From NCBI RefSeq assembly GCF_000621605.1, contig NZ_JHXX01000002.1, forward strand, positions 186,001-250,000: DNA of 64,000 nt. The letters are read 5' to 3'. Position 1 is the stretch's first letter, and each line of letters begins with the position of its first letter. The position numbers and the translations under genes were made by a program. The notes beneath the pieces are model-generated. The model searched no databases. It had not been told where the DNA came from and saw only the letters and a list, made by a program, of their open reading frames with translations. This document shows, piece by piece, positions 36,501 through 43,175 of the stretch. Origin of the DNA: Butyrivibrio sp. MC2021. Its GTDB lineage: Bacteria; Bacillota; Clostridia; Lachnospirales; Lachnospiraceae.

Positions 36501-38645
36501 GATTTTGGGAAGCAGGGCAGTAACGGTTGGTACTATCTTGAAGGCAGAAGAATAGACAAAGCAGAGGTTTTGTCAAAGAAGACTGCTGATGGAACAGGGT
36601 TTATTTCAAGAAAATTAAGCGGCCTCGAAGTGAAGAAGGACTTTGTGCAGCCAAGGCTCAATGCCGATGCAATGTACAAATGGGTTGTGGCAGTTGACGG
36701 AGAAATAGATATAACCGGTCAGTATGTGAAGTTTGGCCATAAAGATCCCAATGCAGACTGGCCTGACGGCGTAACTATCGAGATCTTCAAGAATAACTCC
36801 AGACTGTATAACACTGTTTGCAACTGCTCGAAAGGTGAAGGAAACGATAATACAAGAGCTGTAAACATCAAAAAACTGCAGGTTAAGAAGGGGGACATCC
36901 TTACTTTTGACATAGGCTGCAACAGGAATAATGCCTGGGACGGAGGAAGGCTTGAAATTGATATTGCTGATTCTGAAGGAATCAAGGTTTCAGTAGGCGA
37001 TGAAGTCAGGACCAACAACACTGTACTCGGTAATCTTGAATCATTCGAGCAGGGTAAGGATGGATGGTGGTTCCTTGAAGGAAAAGACTTAAACAGTGCA
37101 AAAGTCCTTGTATATGCTAATGAGGATAAGACTGCTTTTATTTCTCCTTCCAATAAGAATCTCGAAATGAAGAAAGACTTTGTTCATCCCGGAGAGAAGA
37201 AGGCAGCAATATATCAATGGGTAGTGTACGAAGATGGAAAAATCGAAGTGCTTGGCGACTATACCAAATTCGGGCAGACTGACGCAAATCCTGATTATCC
37301 GGATGGTGTGGGACTTAAGGTGTTCTTAAATGAAAAGCTCCTTGAGGAAAAAGATATAGCGGTTTTGCAGGGAGATGGTAATGATAACAAGGCAGACTTC
37401 ATGTTTACTCAGCTTGACGTCAGGAGAGGTGATAAGCTTTCATTTGTTATTGACGGAAAGAATAATATAGCCTATGACGCAGGTAGATTGTCTGTGAGTG
37501 TTTATGCGGCAAAAGAGAAGGCTGAAGGTGAGGAACAGAGGACTAACAACACTAATCTCTTTGAATCATTTGGTGAGCAGGGTACAGATGGCTGGACCTA
37601 TGGAATGTGCGACTGGGATGGAAAGAACTTTGAAGAGCTTTCCTATGATCCTGATAATGAAAGATACTATAATAACGGAAAACCTGAGCTGAAAAGGGAT
37701 TTTGTAGAGCCCGGAAATGGCAGAAACGCTGCATACAGATGGGAAGTAGCTAATACAGGTAAAATAAAGGTTTGCGGAAGCTACACCAAGTTTGCCAATA
37801 ATGAAGACCCTGATGCCAACGGCATTTGCATGAGAATTTTCGTAAACGGCGAAGAAAAGAAGTGGTTTGGTGGAATTACCCAGGGCAACTTTGATTCTGA
37901 AAAAGAGATAACATTCGATGAAGAGTATATCGTTCACGAAGGTGACATCGTAATGTTTGCCGTAGATCCTGACGGAAACGACAGCTACGATGGCGGAAGA
38001 CTTTCTGTAGTTATCAAAGATGCTGACAAGAACTCAGATGATGAGGAAAATGGAGATAAGCCCTCCCCCGGAGAAGGTGGCAATGATGAGAATCCTGGTG
38101 AAGATGATGGAACGCCAGAAAATCCCGGAGAAGGTGGCTCTGATAGCGAAGGCAGGAGCAATAGCACAAGTATTGCTGGCGCTTTCGGCGAACAGGGCTC
38201 AGATGGCTGGCACTACGGAATGTGCGACTGGAACGGCAAGAATTTTACAGAGCTTTCCTATGATTCTGATAATGAAAGATACTATAATAGCGGAAAACCT
38301 GAGCTTAAAAGGGACTTTGTAGAGCCGGGAAATGGCAGAAATGCAGCTTATCTCTGGATCGCAGCAAACGATGGAAGTATCAGGATCAGCGGAGAATATG
38401 TGAAGTTTCCTAACAGCGAAGATCCTGATGCCAACGGAACCTGTATGAGAATATTCCTTAACGGGGATGAGAAGCTTTGGATTGGCGGAGATACGCAGGG
38501 CAATTTCAGCTCAGAGATCAAAAAAGATTTTTATCAGGAATATGAAGTGAAAAAGGGTGACGTGATCATATTTGCTGTGGATCCTGACGGAAACGACAGC
38601 TACGATGGCGGAAGACTTTCTGTAAGTATCGAGCCTGTGGAGTAA
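33546..38645 (+). CDS. Nine-module surface lipoprotein, candidate carbohydrate-binding protein
   Basis: 1699 residues. A long basic leader ends in a hydrophobic stretch and lipobox ITACG (about residue 35), so it is probably lipid-anchored outside the cell. It then has nine modules of about 178 residues, each with NN..., FGxQGxNGWFY, EIKxDFVxPG, a central AxxKWxVAxxGxI strand, YTKF...DxNPxWPDG and ending FVVDxxxNxAYDGG. Modules 8 and 9 are a shorter variant (NEDPDANG replaces NPxWPDG) and are separated by a Gly/Pro/Glu/Asp-rich linker at about 1500-1530. The pattern resembles beta-sandwich modules found beside glycosidases; it probably binds polysaccharide for the GH32-like partner upstream. 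No catalytic motif and no cell-wall sorting signal seen. Function is inference. Confidence 0.7.
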   Translation: MGLDLKKVVAVASKYKVALGGMLAIVATCTGITACGTNEEALGQSAIVTIEDEIVALASSWPSSFISNDYIEPEFVDDENRTNNAFNVADFGEQGNNGWFYRYGSSQDPARSKRLESYDGERYFQPGQKGLEIKSNFIHTAEEVASILEWRAAKGGDINIDLAYVKNVNNDKNPMYPDGITLYVYKGDEPIGRYKVDAKTDKEEVVEESLKDIHVDELESLYFVVDPNMNNAYDGGSLYVAISDVNADGPTAKKDTDRIDNNAYSIDDFGHQGNNGWTYMCGKSIADAKLVSTEKNGEYMNSTSPNLSISQFFIHPSINDEAMLCWQPAVDGAVEIRGTYTKFEQNDGNPDWPDGVTVSVYRNGEKLFSQKVAAPKKGKNEISFREKNVSVSTSDRLYFVVDAGGNASYDGGAFDIAILDRTGATTEKDVVIAGDDTRENYADVKYDFGKQGENGWFYQEGYGDDPNDVCNMRIFDEEEYRYFDSSYLEIKSDFVCPGKGKSAVIKWKVAKTGTIRLNTSYTKFKNEDKNPSWPDGTRVTLYHNNTVLAQEEFAPDTKQEISKRMDVEALKVNKDDYISMVINCKENNAYDAGKYEFSVFDLTDVTTENDISINECETRQNFADVKYDFGEQGKNGWFYQESIGDAPFVAYNMRKYSPDEERYIDSRDLEIKRDFVNPGKGKSAVIKWKVAQNGTIRIDASYTKLKNEDKNPDWPDGTRVTLYHNGTVLVQQDFAADLNEVTKRLDVAGLDVAKDDYISMVINCKENNAYDAGLYEFSIKGLSALTGQTERDVINWDKGRSNNASLQDDFGKQGENGWCFQSGYYQDPYFAVNVERLEENGEKYTTLDGIEIKRDFIMPANKGRSANVKWVAAENGKIDIMASYTKLLNEDKNPDWPDGVTVYLFKNREVLKKEDFAPLTDEKITKDLSVEDVEVCAGDCITLLVDGKANTAYDGGNFTFVIEDAELRTMKMVNNSGRNYANLSHDFGKQGSNGWYYLEGRRIDKAEVLSKKTADGTGFISRKLSGLEVKKDFVQPRLNADAMYKWVVAVDGEIDITGQYVKFGHKDPNADWPDGVTIEIFKNNSRLYNTVCNCSKGEGNDNTRAVNIKKLQVKKGDILTFDIGCNRNNAWDGGRLEIDIADSEGIKVSVGDEVRTNNTVLGNLESFEQGKDGWWFLEGKDLNSAKVLVYANEDKTAFISPSNKNLEMKKDFVHPGEKKAAIYQWVVYEDGKIEVLGDYTKFGQTDANPDYPDGVGLKVFLNEKLLEEKDIAVLQGDGNDNKADFMFTQLDVRRGDKLSFVIDGKNNIAYDAGRLSVSVYAAKEKAEGEEQRTNNTNLFESFGEQGTDGWTYGMCDWDGKNFEELSYDPDNERYYNNGKPELKRDFVEPGNGRNAAYRWEVANTGKIKVCGSYTKFANNEDPDANGICMRIFVNGEEKKWFGGITQGNFDSEKEITFDEEYIVHEGDIVMFAVDPDGNDSYDGGRLSVVIKDADKNSDDEENGDKPSPGEGGNDENPGEDDGTPENPGEGGSDSEGRSNSTSIAGAFGEQGSDGWHYGMCDWNGKNFTELSYDSDNERYYNSGKPELKRDFVEPGNGRNAAYLWIAANDGSIRISGEYVKFPNSEDPDANGTCMRIFLNGDEKLWIGGDTQGNFSSEIKKDFYQEYEVKKGDVIIFAVDPDGNDSYDGGRLSVSIEPVE
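33786..38640 (+). repeat. Nine tandem ~535-bp coding repeats
   Basis: Module starts are near 33790, 34325, 34860, 35403, 35945, 36480, 37013, 37545 and 38158. Modules 3 and 4 are very similar, as are 8 and 9, pointing to recent duplication within the array; others have diverged more. Confidence 0.8.
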
Positions 38646-38653
38646 GGACCTCC

Positions 38654-38672
38654 GGTATCAGGTACCAGTAAT
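38654..38672 (+). repeat. Dispersed GGTACC repeat, copy b
   Basis: GGTATCAGGTACCAGTAAT, one difference from the core, 9 bases after the stop of the nine-module gene. Confidence 0.75.
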
Positions 38673-38719
38673 GAGGATTCAAAAGAGGTGTCTGCGGCAT
38701 AACCAATGAACTAATAAAA

Positions 38720-38799
38720 AGAATCTCTTGAAATCAGATATGGATATGCTACTATCCTATTGTGTAAAATACGTCTGATTTTTAGAGGTTCTTTTTTTG
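38720..38799 (+). terminator. Terminator of the fructan-type operon
   Basis: AGAATCTCTTGAAATCAGA (38720-38738) pairs with few mismatches to TCTGATTTTTAGAGGTTCT (38774-38792) across a 35-base loop, followed by seven T. The large loop is unusual. Confidence 0.6.
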
Positions 38800-38804
38800 A
38801 CAGT

Positions 38805-38823
38805 GGTACCAGGTGCCAGTAAG
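38805..38823 (+). repeat. Dispersed GGTACC repeat, copy c
   Basis: GGTACCAGGTGCCAGTAAG with CAGT upstream, the second flank variant (CAGTGG rather than CATTGG). It lies between the terminator and the S51-methyltransferase gene. Confidence 0.75.
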
Positions 38824-38880
38824 CCAAAAGCTTACAGGAACAAGGAAATGTTCCACTCGCCATGCGGAAAAGAGGAGAAA

Positions 38881-40305
38881 ATGAGAAAAGAATTGTTGGC
38901 AGTATTTAGCGGATTTCCAGAGCATCACTTTTCAGGGGAAATAACAAAGCGGCTCCGCGCCGAACTTATAGAGCGTAGGAGCATTGTGTTTATCACTGCA
39001 TGTCCTCTTGACTATGAACAAAATGATGACGATTGCGATGGCATGTATCAGATGTTCGCAGAGCATGGATTATCTTTTGAAAAGCATTGTGTGATCGATA
39101 AGCGCACAGAACCTGAGATGGCAAAAGAGCTAGTTCAGAATGCGGATTGCATCTTTCTTATGGGAGGAGGTGCCTGCGAGGATCAGCTTAATTTGATTTC
39201 TGAAAAGGGGTGCTACGAAGCTCTGATAGATTGCCATGCCGCTATCTTTGGCGTCAGTGCAGGTTCCATGAACATGGCCCGTAAGACAGTGGATTTCTTT
39301 GAGTCAATAGAAGCCTTCGATGGACTGGGACTTACCAACATTACAGTTAGCTGCCATCATGATCCAGAGGATACGTGGCGCTATGAACAGACACTTAGAA
39401 TGTCCGAGGGCCGCACGGTTTATGCCATGGAGGATATGAGCGCCTTCTTTATCAAGAGAGGTCGCATAGACGTTGTAGGAACAATCTACAAAGCTAAGGA
39501 TAGACAACTCAAGGAGCTCACTGGGGAAGATATCAAAGAGCTGGAGCAGGACGAGTTTCGAAGAGTATTTGACACCATCCCAGACCAGTTCGACAAATTC
39601 CGCCCACGTTACAGCGAAGAGCTCTTTACTTATCTGAATACGGAAGCAGGAATCGGCCCTGGCAAAAGAGTTTTGGAAATTGGCCCCGGAACAGGTCAGG
39701 CCACAGAACCAGTGCTTAGAACAGGCTGCGAATACTATGCTATTGAGCTTGGCCAGCATCTGTGCAGTATGATGAAAGAGAAATATAGCGAATTGCCTAA
39801 TTTCAACATTGTAAATGACGATTTCATAACCCATGATTTTGGTGACATGAAATTTGACATGATATATTCTGCTGCTACGATCCAGTGGATTCCTGAGACC
39901 GTGGCATTTACCAAAACATTTGATCTTCTAAAACCAGGCGGAACGCTGGCAATGATGCTGACCAGTGCAGACTACAAATCAGCCAACGAGGTCCTGTACA
40001 CCAAAATACAAAAACTGTATGATCGTTACTACAAGCCGGATATCCAGTACACCCATGGGAAATTTCGTTACACAGCTGCTCCTGAGTACGGTTACACAGA
40101 GGTGACGCGACGCGAGTTTAAAGGCCAGCGTGTGTTCAGCGCCGATGAGTATGTGGCCTTTTGTGGAACCCACAGCGATCATGTGGTGATCCCTGAACCC
40201 CTACGCACAGAGTTCTTCGATGGCCTTCGAAAGGCAGTTCTGGACGCAGGCAACCGCATTGTTTTTAATGACACCTATGTCCTGTACATAACCAAGAAGC
40301 CATGA
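38881..40305 (+). CDS. Fusion of an S51 (PepE/cyanophycinase-like) peptidase and a SAM methyltransferase
   Basis: 474 residues. The first ~210 are a family S51 peptidase: ADCIFLMGGGACEDQL and the nucleophile elbow FGVSAGSMNMA with its Ser, followed by a conserved HHDP segment. From ~225 on is a class I methyltransferase: VLEIGPGTGQAT (SAM-binding glycine loop), FDMIYSAATIQWIP and LLKPGGTLAMM. Both domains are complete in one frame. AGAGGAG directly precedes ATG 38881; upstream in-frame codons derive from the GGTACC repeat. S51 peptidases cut small Asp-containing peptides or cyanophycin. The joining of hydrolysis and methylation suggests processing of one small substrate, but which is unknown. 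Confidence 0.82.
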   Translation: MRKELLAVFSGFPEHHFSGEITKRLRAELIERRSIVFITACPLDYEQNDDDCDGMYQMFAEHGLSFEKHCVIDKRTEPEMAKELVQNADCIFLMGGGACEDQLNLISEKGCYEALIDCHAAIFGVSAGSMNMARKTVDFFESIEAFDGLGLTNITVSCHHDPEDTWRYEQTLRMSEGRTVYAMEDMSAFFIKRGRIDVVGTIYKAKDRQLKELTGEDIKELEQDEFRRVFDTIPDQFDKFRPRYSEELFTYLNTEAGIGPGKRVLEIGPGTGQATEPVLRTGCEYYAIELGQHLCSMMKEKYSELPNFNIVNDDFITHDFGDMKFDMIYSAATIQWIPETVAFTKTFDLLKPGGTLAMMLTSADYKSANEVLYTKIQKLYDRYYKPDIQYTHGKFRYTAAPEYGYTEVTRREFKGQRVFSADEYVAFCGTHSDHVVIPEPLRTEFFDGLRKAVLDAGNRIVFNDTYVLYITKKP

Positions 40306-40384
40306 GCTGCTAATTGAGAAAACATGGGAAAAAGGTGCTACGGAAATAAGTCTTGATGCAACCGAACTAGGAAGGCCTCCCGCA
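40304..40384 (+). pseudogene. Fragment of a GNAT acetyltransferase
   Basis: ELLIEKTWEKGATEISLDATELGRP matches the last helix and strand of GNAT enzymes (pattern EKGxxEISLDATExGRPLYEKxGF). It overlaps the stop of the previous gene and is cut off exactly where a GGTACC repeat begins, so about six-sevenths of the original gene is gone. Confidence 0.6.
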
Positions 40385-40388
40385 CAGT

Positions 40389-40406
40389 GGTACCAGGTCC
40401 CACTTA
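40389..40406 (+). repeat. Dispersed GGTACC repeat, copy d (degenerate)
   Basis: GGTACCAGGTCCCACTTA preceded by CAGT. It marks the break point of the GNAT fragment. Confidence 0.65.
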
Positions 40407-40414
40407 TTTGTTTA

Positions 40415-40587
40415 TTAGATAGTCGGATTATTGAGAAAAACCAAGTATCTAATCTCAGCTTAGATAATGCTTTATGCGCTATTTTTGTAATATCTAAATT
40501 TAAACAAATAGCCTAAATAAAGGAAAATGCAAAAATTAGATACCTGATTTTTTGCAAAAAGTGATATACTAGTGTTAAATTTAGATA
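40415..40587. promoter_or_regulatory. Periodic TTAGATA operator-like array
   Basis: Six exact heptamers: TTAGATA at 40415, 40460, 40536 and 40581 and its complement TATCTAA at 40446 and 40491. The sites 40446, 40491, 40536 and 40581 are each 45 bases apart and symmetric about 40516; 40415 and 40460 are also 45 apart. Larger inverted pairs are TATCTAAATTTAA (40491-40503) with TTAAATTTAGATA (40575-40587), and GTATCTAAT (40445-40453) with ATTAGATAC (40535-40543). The array covers the promoter of the AAA-TOPRIM genes and is probably a cooperative repressor site. Confidence 0.7.
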
Positions 40588-40617
40588 AGGCATTTCTGTA
40601 AAAAGGAGCATGTTTAA

Positions 40618-41805
40618 ATGAGCGAGATGAAAATAAAAAAAATAACTATTCAGAACTTTAAGTCATTATATGACGTTTCGTTCGAGCCAGGTAGAGTCAA
40701 TGTGTTTATTGGTGCCAATGGTTCCGGAAAATCTTCTGTGTTAGAGGCAATAGGTGTCCTTAGTGCAGCAATGACAGATAGAGTTAATTCAAGCAGTTTG
40801 CAGAGGAAAGGTGTGAGACTTAGTACGTCGGCTCTATATAAATCTAAGTTTCTGTCTATTGAGAAGGAATCAAAAACTGTGGACTTCTCACTGGAATGGA
40901 AATTGGATGAGCATGATTATGATTACATAAGCCATTTGACTGTTCCGAATGATGATGATTCTTGGAAGTATTTTGCAGAAAGCGTTTCCTGTGACGGAGA
41001 AGCCGTATATGGTCGTAGTAACAGAACCAGTGCGCAGTTAAATAATAAGATTGGGTATTTTACAATATCTGAGTCGCTTGCAGAAAAAGAATATTCTACA
41101 GCCGCCAAATATATTGGAAATTACGGAATATATCAGCCGGATACACTTACTCTAAGAGGAACAGTTGCGGATCCGGCGCAGATCAATCCTATTGGCCTCA
41201 ATGGTGGACGTCTTGCAGAGGCAATACAGGATCTTCTTCATGAGGATGATGGAGATTACATGTTTGGGTCAATGTTCATGGAGGATATGCTGGAGCTGAT
41301 AGACTGGGCATCGGAGTTTAAGGTCAGCAAGCCGAAGAAGACAATTCTTAACCCAGGTGTTCCTACGACTCAGCAAATCATTGAATTTAAGGATAAATAT
41401 CTGAAAGATACAGCATCATTTACAGGCTATGACGCAAGTGAAGGTGCATTATATGTTTTGTTTATGCTAGCACTTGCTATGCATGAAAAAGCTCCGCAGA
41501 TGTTTGCAATAGATAGTTTTGACCACGCCATGAATCCGAGGCTTGCCCGTAAAGTTACGGAAATATTTAGCCAGAAAATAATTGAAGAAGGTAAGACTGT
41601 GTTCATAACTACACACAATCCGCTTGTCCTCGATGGACTTAATTTATCGAATGATGATATCAGATTGTTTACGACAGAAAGGAACAGGCAGGGACATGTC
41701 GAGATAAAAAGGATACAGGTTTCAGACAAACTCCTTTCGATGAATCAGCCATTATCAAGACTTTGGATAAATGGAGTATTAGGAGGCGTTCCGGAGTTGT
41801 TATGA
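40618..41805 (+). CDS. AAA15/OLD-like ATPase of a two-gene defence-type module
   Basis: 395 residues. IKKITIQNFKSLYDVSFEPGRVNVFIGANGSGKSSVLEAI has the SMC-like N-terminal strand and Walker A (32-40). The C-terminal half has FAIDSFDHAMNP (296-305), an altered Walker B in which the usual Asp-Glu is Asp-Ser, and FITTHNPLVLD with the His switch. This is the AAA_15/AAA_21 type found in OLD nucleases, Gabija, RloA and PARIS systems. No nuclease domain is fused; instead the next gene, overlapping by 4 bases, encodes a TOPRIM-like protein. The two are surely co-expressed. Anti-phage function is inferred from this pairing. Confidence 0.82.
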   Translation: MSEMKIKKITIQNFKSLYDVSFEPGRVNVFIGANGSGKSSVLEAIGVLSAAMTDRVNSSSLQRKGVRLSTSALYKSKFLSIEKESKTVDFSLEWKLDEHDYDYISHLTVPNDDDSWKYFAESVSCDGEAVYGRSNRTSAQLNNKIGYFTISESLAEKEYSTAAKYIGNYGIYQPDTLTLRGTVADPAQINPIGLNGGRLAEAIQDLLHEDDGDYMFGSMFMEDMLELIDWASEFKVSKPKKTILNPGVPTTQQIIEFKDKYLKDTASFTGYDASEGALYVLFMLALAMHEKAPQMFAIDSFDHAMNPRLARKVTEIFSQKIIEEGKTVFITTHNPLVLDGLNLSNDDIRLFTTERNRQGHVEIKRIQVSDKLLSMNQPLSRLWINGVLGGVPELL

Positions 41806-42533
41806 GCAAAGTAATAGGAATAGTCTCAGAAGGTCCGACAGATTATCTTGTACTAAAGGCAGCGATAGACACGATTACAGGTGAGTCCAACCGATATCTT
41901 TCGCTTCAACCAGAACGGGATATGATTGGAAGATTTGGCAATGGTTGGAAAGGCGTATGGAGATGGTGTAAGGAAACAGAATCTGTTAATGTGCTGATGA
42001 AAGAGATTCAGCCCCAAATCGATGCTATTGTCATACAGATGGACGGAGACGTGATCAGAAAAGAAAAGGAAGCGCATTGTCTATGCGACACAACGTCATG
42101 TGAGAATAAGGGAAAAGTGTTTCCTCTTTACTGCGATAAACATGTTTCTGAATGTCCTGTAATCATTCCCTGTGAAAGCCATGAAAGTGGGATTGAAGCA
42201 ATGATGGAGCATGGTGAGGAACTTCTTAAATCTGCACTTGATGCTGATGATATGAGCCAGATTGCGATTACTATCCCATGCGACAGCACAGATGCTTGGG
42301 TAGTTGCTGCATATGACGGAACGGATGATATCGAGACACGAGAAGATCCATGGAAAACAATTATAGCCAAAAAGAAAACCTATCATGGCATTCGCGTAAG
42401 AGGAGATAAGAAAAATGTGCTTACTTATGCAGTATTTAGTGATAGGGTAGCCGAAAGCTGGAATGAAGTAACTCAGAAATGCATATCTGCCAAAAGATTG
42501 GAACAAGAAGTAAAGAGAGTTTTAGGAATCTGA
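41802..42533 (+). CDS. TOPRIM-like partner of the AAA ATPase
   Basis: 243 residues, starting at ATG 41802 within the stop of the ATPase gene. IGIVSEGPTDYLVLKAAI gives the TOPRIM Glu and IDAIVIQMDGDVI the DxD strand, as in the small TOPRIM proteins paired with AAA ATPases (RloB-like, PARIS AriB-like). A Cys/His cluster CLCDTTSCENKGKVFPLYCDKHVSEC in the middle may bind zinc; it is not something I know from the paired families. The predicted role is a metal-dependent nuclease released or activated by the ATPase upon infection (inference). Confidence 0.72.
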   Translation: MSKVIGIVSEGPTDYLVLKAAIDTITGESNRYLSLQPERDMIGRFGNGWKGVWRWCKETESVNVLMKEIQPQIDAIVIQMDGDVIRKEKEAHCLCDTTSCENKGKVFPLYCDKHVSECPVIIPCESHESGIEAMMEHGEELLKSALDADDMSQIAITIPCDSTDAWVVAAYDGTDDIETREDPWKTIIAKKKTYHGIRVRGDKKNVLTYAVFSDRVAESWNEVTQKCISAKRLEQEVKRVLGI

Positions 42534-42669
42534 AAAGCTTTTTGAGGAAGATGACTACAAAGCTACAGATATGGAGTATTACAAGATCAAACCATCACTT
42601 ACGGATTACCTTGAGATATATGTTGAAGAACATAAAGATGAGATCATAATGCTTATTTCGCAAAAGTAG
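42526..42669 (+). pseudogene. Gene fragment after the TOPRIM gene
   Basis: An open frame without good start reads EKLFEEDDYKATDMEYYKIK...YLEIYVEEHKDE and stops at 42669. The sequence of the next ORF (…AYFAKVALDEKTVIDVLNDF) overlaps it in the -1 frame, so the two may be one former gene broken by a frameshift around 42640. Family unknown. Confidence 0.4.
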
Positions 42670-42698
42670 CACTGGATGAAAAAACAGTAATTGATGTT

Positions 42699-43016
42699 TT
42701 GAATGACTTTTGGAAAAATGAGTTTAAGATAGTAGAGCAGTTCGATAGAACAATTTATTTGGAATCATATGATAATCAGGAGTTAATGCTGGGGGTGTAT
42801 TTTGCGTCCTACACGCCAAACAAATTCCGAGAGTCGGAACTTATTGGTGAGGATTTTCAATACCGGCAATACCTGACAATTGCACTTCCAAAAGATAGAT
42901 CAAATAAGGATATAGTGTTTAAGATAATAAGCTTTTTTCTGCATCTAGCAAGGAGCAAGGACCATGAAATGCTTATTGCATCGCCTATGCATGATGACAT
43001 ATGTTATCATGCATAG
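42699..43016 (+). CDS. Hypothetical protein ending in a palindrome
   Basis: 105 residues from a TTG, with the frame open about 57 bases further upstream and no ribosome binding site, so it is probably the remaining part of a larger or frameshifted gene. It looks like a mixed alpha/beta domain (TIYLESYDNQELMLGVYFASYTPN). Its last 12 codons are encoded by a near-perfect 40-bp palindrome at 42981-43020, suggesting that the natural C-terminus was replaced. Function unknown. Confidence 0.4.
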   Translation: MNDFWKNEFKIVEQFDRTIYLESYDNQELMLGVYFASYTPNKFRESELIGEDFQYRQYLTIALPKDRSNKDIVFKIISFFLHLARSKDHEMLIASPMHDDICYHA

Positions 43017-43020
43017 GCGA
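42981..43020. repeat. 40-bp near-perfect palindrome
   Basis: Arms TCGCCTATGCATGAT and ATCATGCATAGGCGA flank the centre GACATATGTT; only one pair (two bases) breaks the symmetry over 40 bp. It overlaps the end of the ORF at 42699-43016 and is not followed by a T-run, so a terminator is unlikely. Confidence 0.7.
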
Positions 43021-43074
43021 TCAGGTTAAATGGGAAGAAACCTTTTATAGGAACTACTCTGACTACATTACAGT

Positions 43075-43093
43075 GGTACCAGGTGCCAGTAAT
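43075..43093 (+). repeat. Dispersed GGTACC repeat, copy e
   Basis: GGTACCAGGTGCCAGTAAT after CAGT. It lies inside an open frame (WEETFYRNYSDYIT-VVPGAS-NSEDLFRFKDEYGI) that reads through the repeat without a stop to 43159. Confidence 0.75.
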
Positions 43094-43175
43094 TCAGAAG
43101 ATCTGTTCCGGTTCAAGGATGAATACGGAATTACCGGAGATATAGAAAAAAAATATTAAAAGGATGGCAGTAAAA

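Larger units (their letters stand above)
40306..40617. other. Intergenic stretch before the AAA-TOPRIM pair
   Basis: It contains the GNAT fragment, one GGTACC repeat and the TTAGATA array described separately. TATACT at 40565-40570 is a possible -10 box within the array; the ribosome binding site is AAAAGGAG at about 40602-40609. Confidence 0.6.

Noticed and set aside
33786-38640. Assembly artefact as the origin of the nine repeats
   Set aside because: Modules differ clearly in sequence and length and the frame is intact over 5.1 kb, which is not expected from a collapsed or duplicated assembly.
38797-38880. N-terminal extension of the S51-methyltransferase protein starting TVVPGASKPK
   Set aside because: It is encoded by the GGTACC repeat and its flank; a perfect ribosome binding site (AGAGGAG) lies directly before ATG 38881.
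43164-43175. ATG 43164 as start of the SGNH hydrolase
   Set aside because: The only ribosome binding site (AAAAGGA) overlaps it; it fits ATG 43176 instead.
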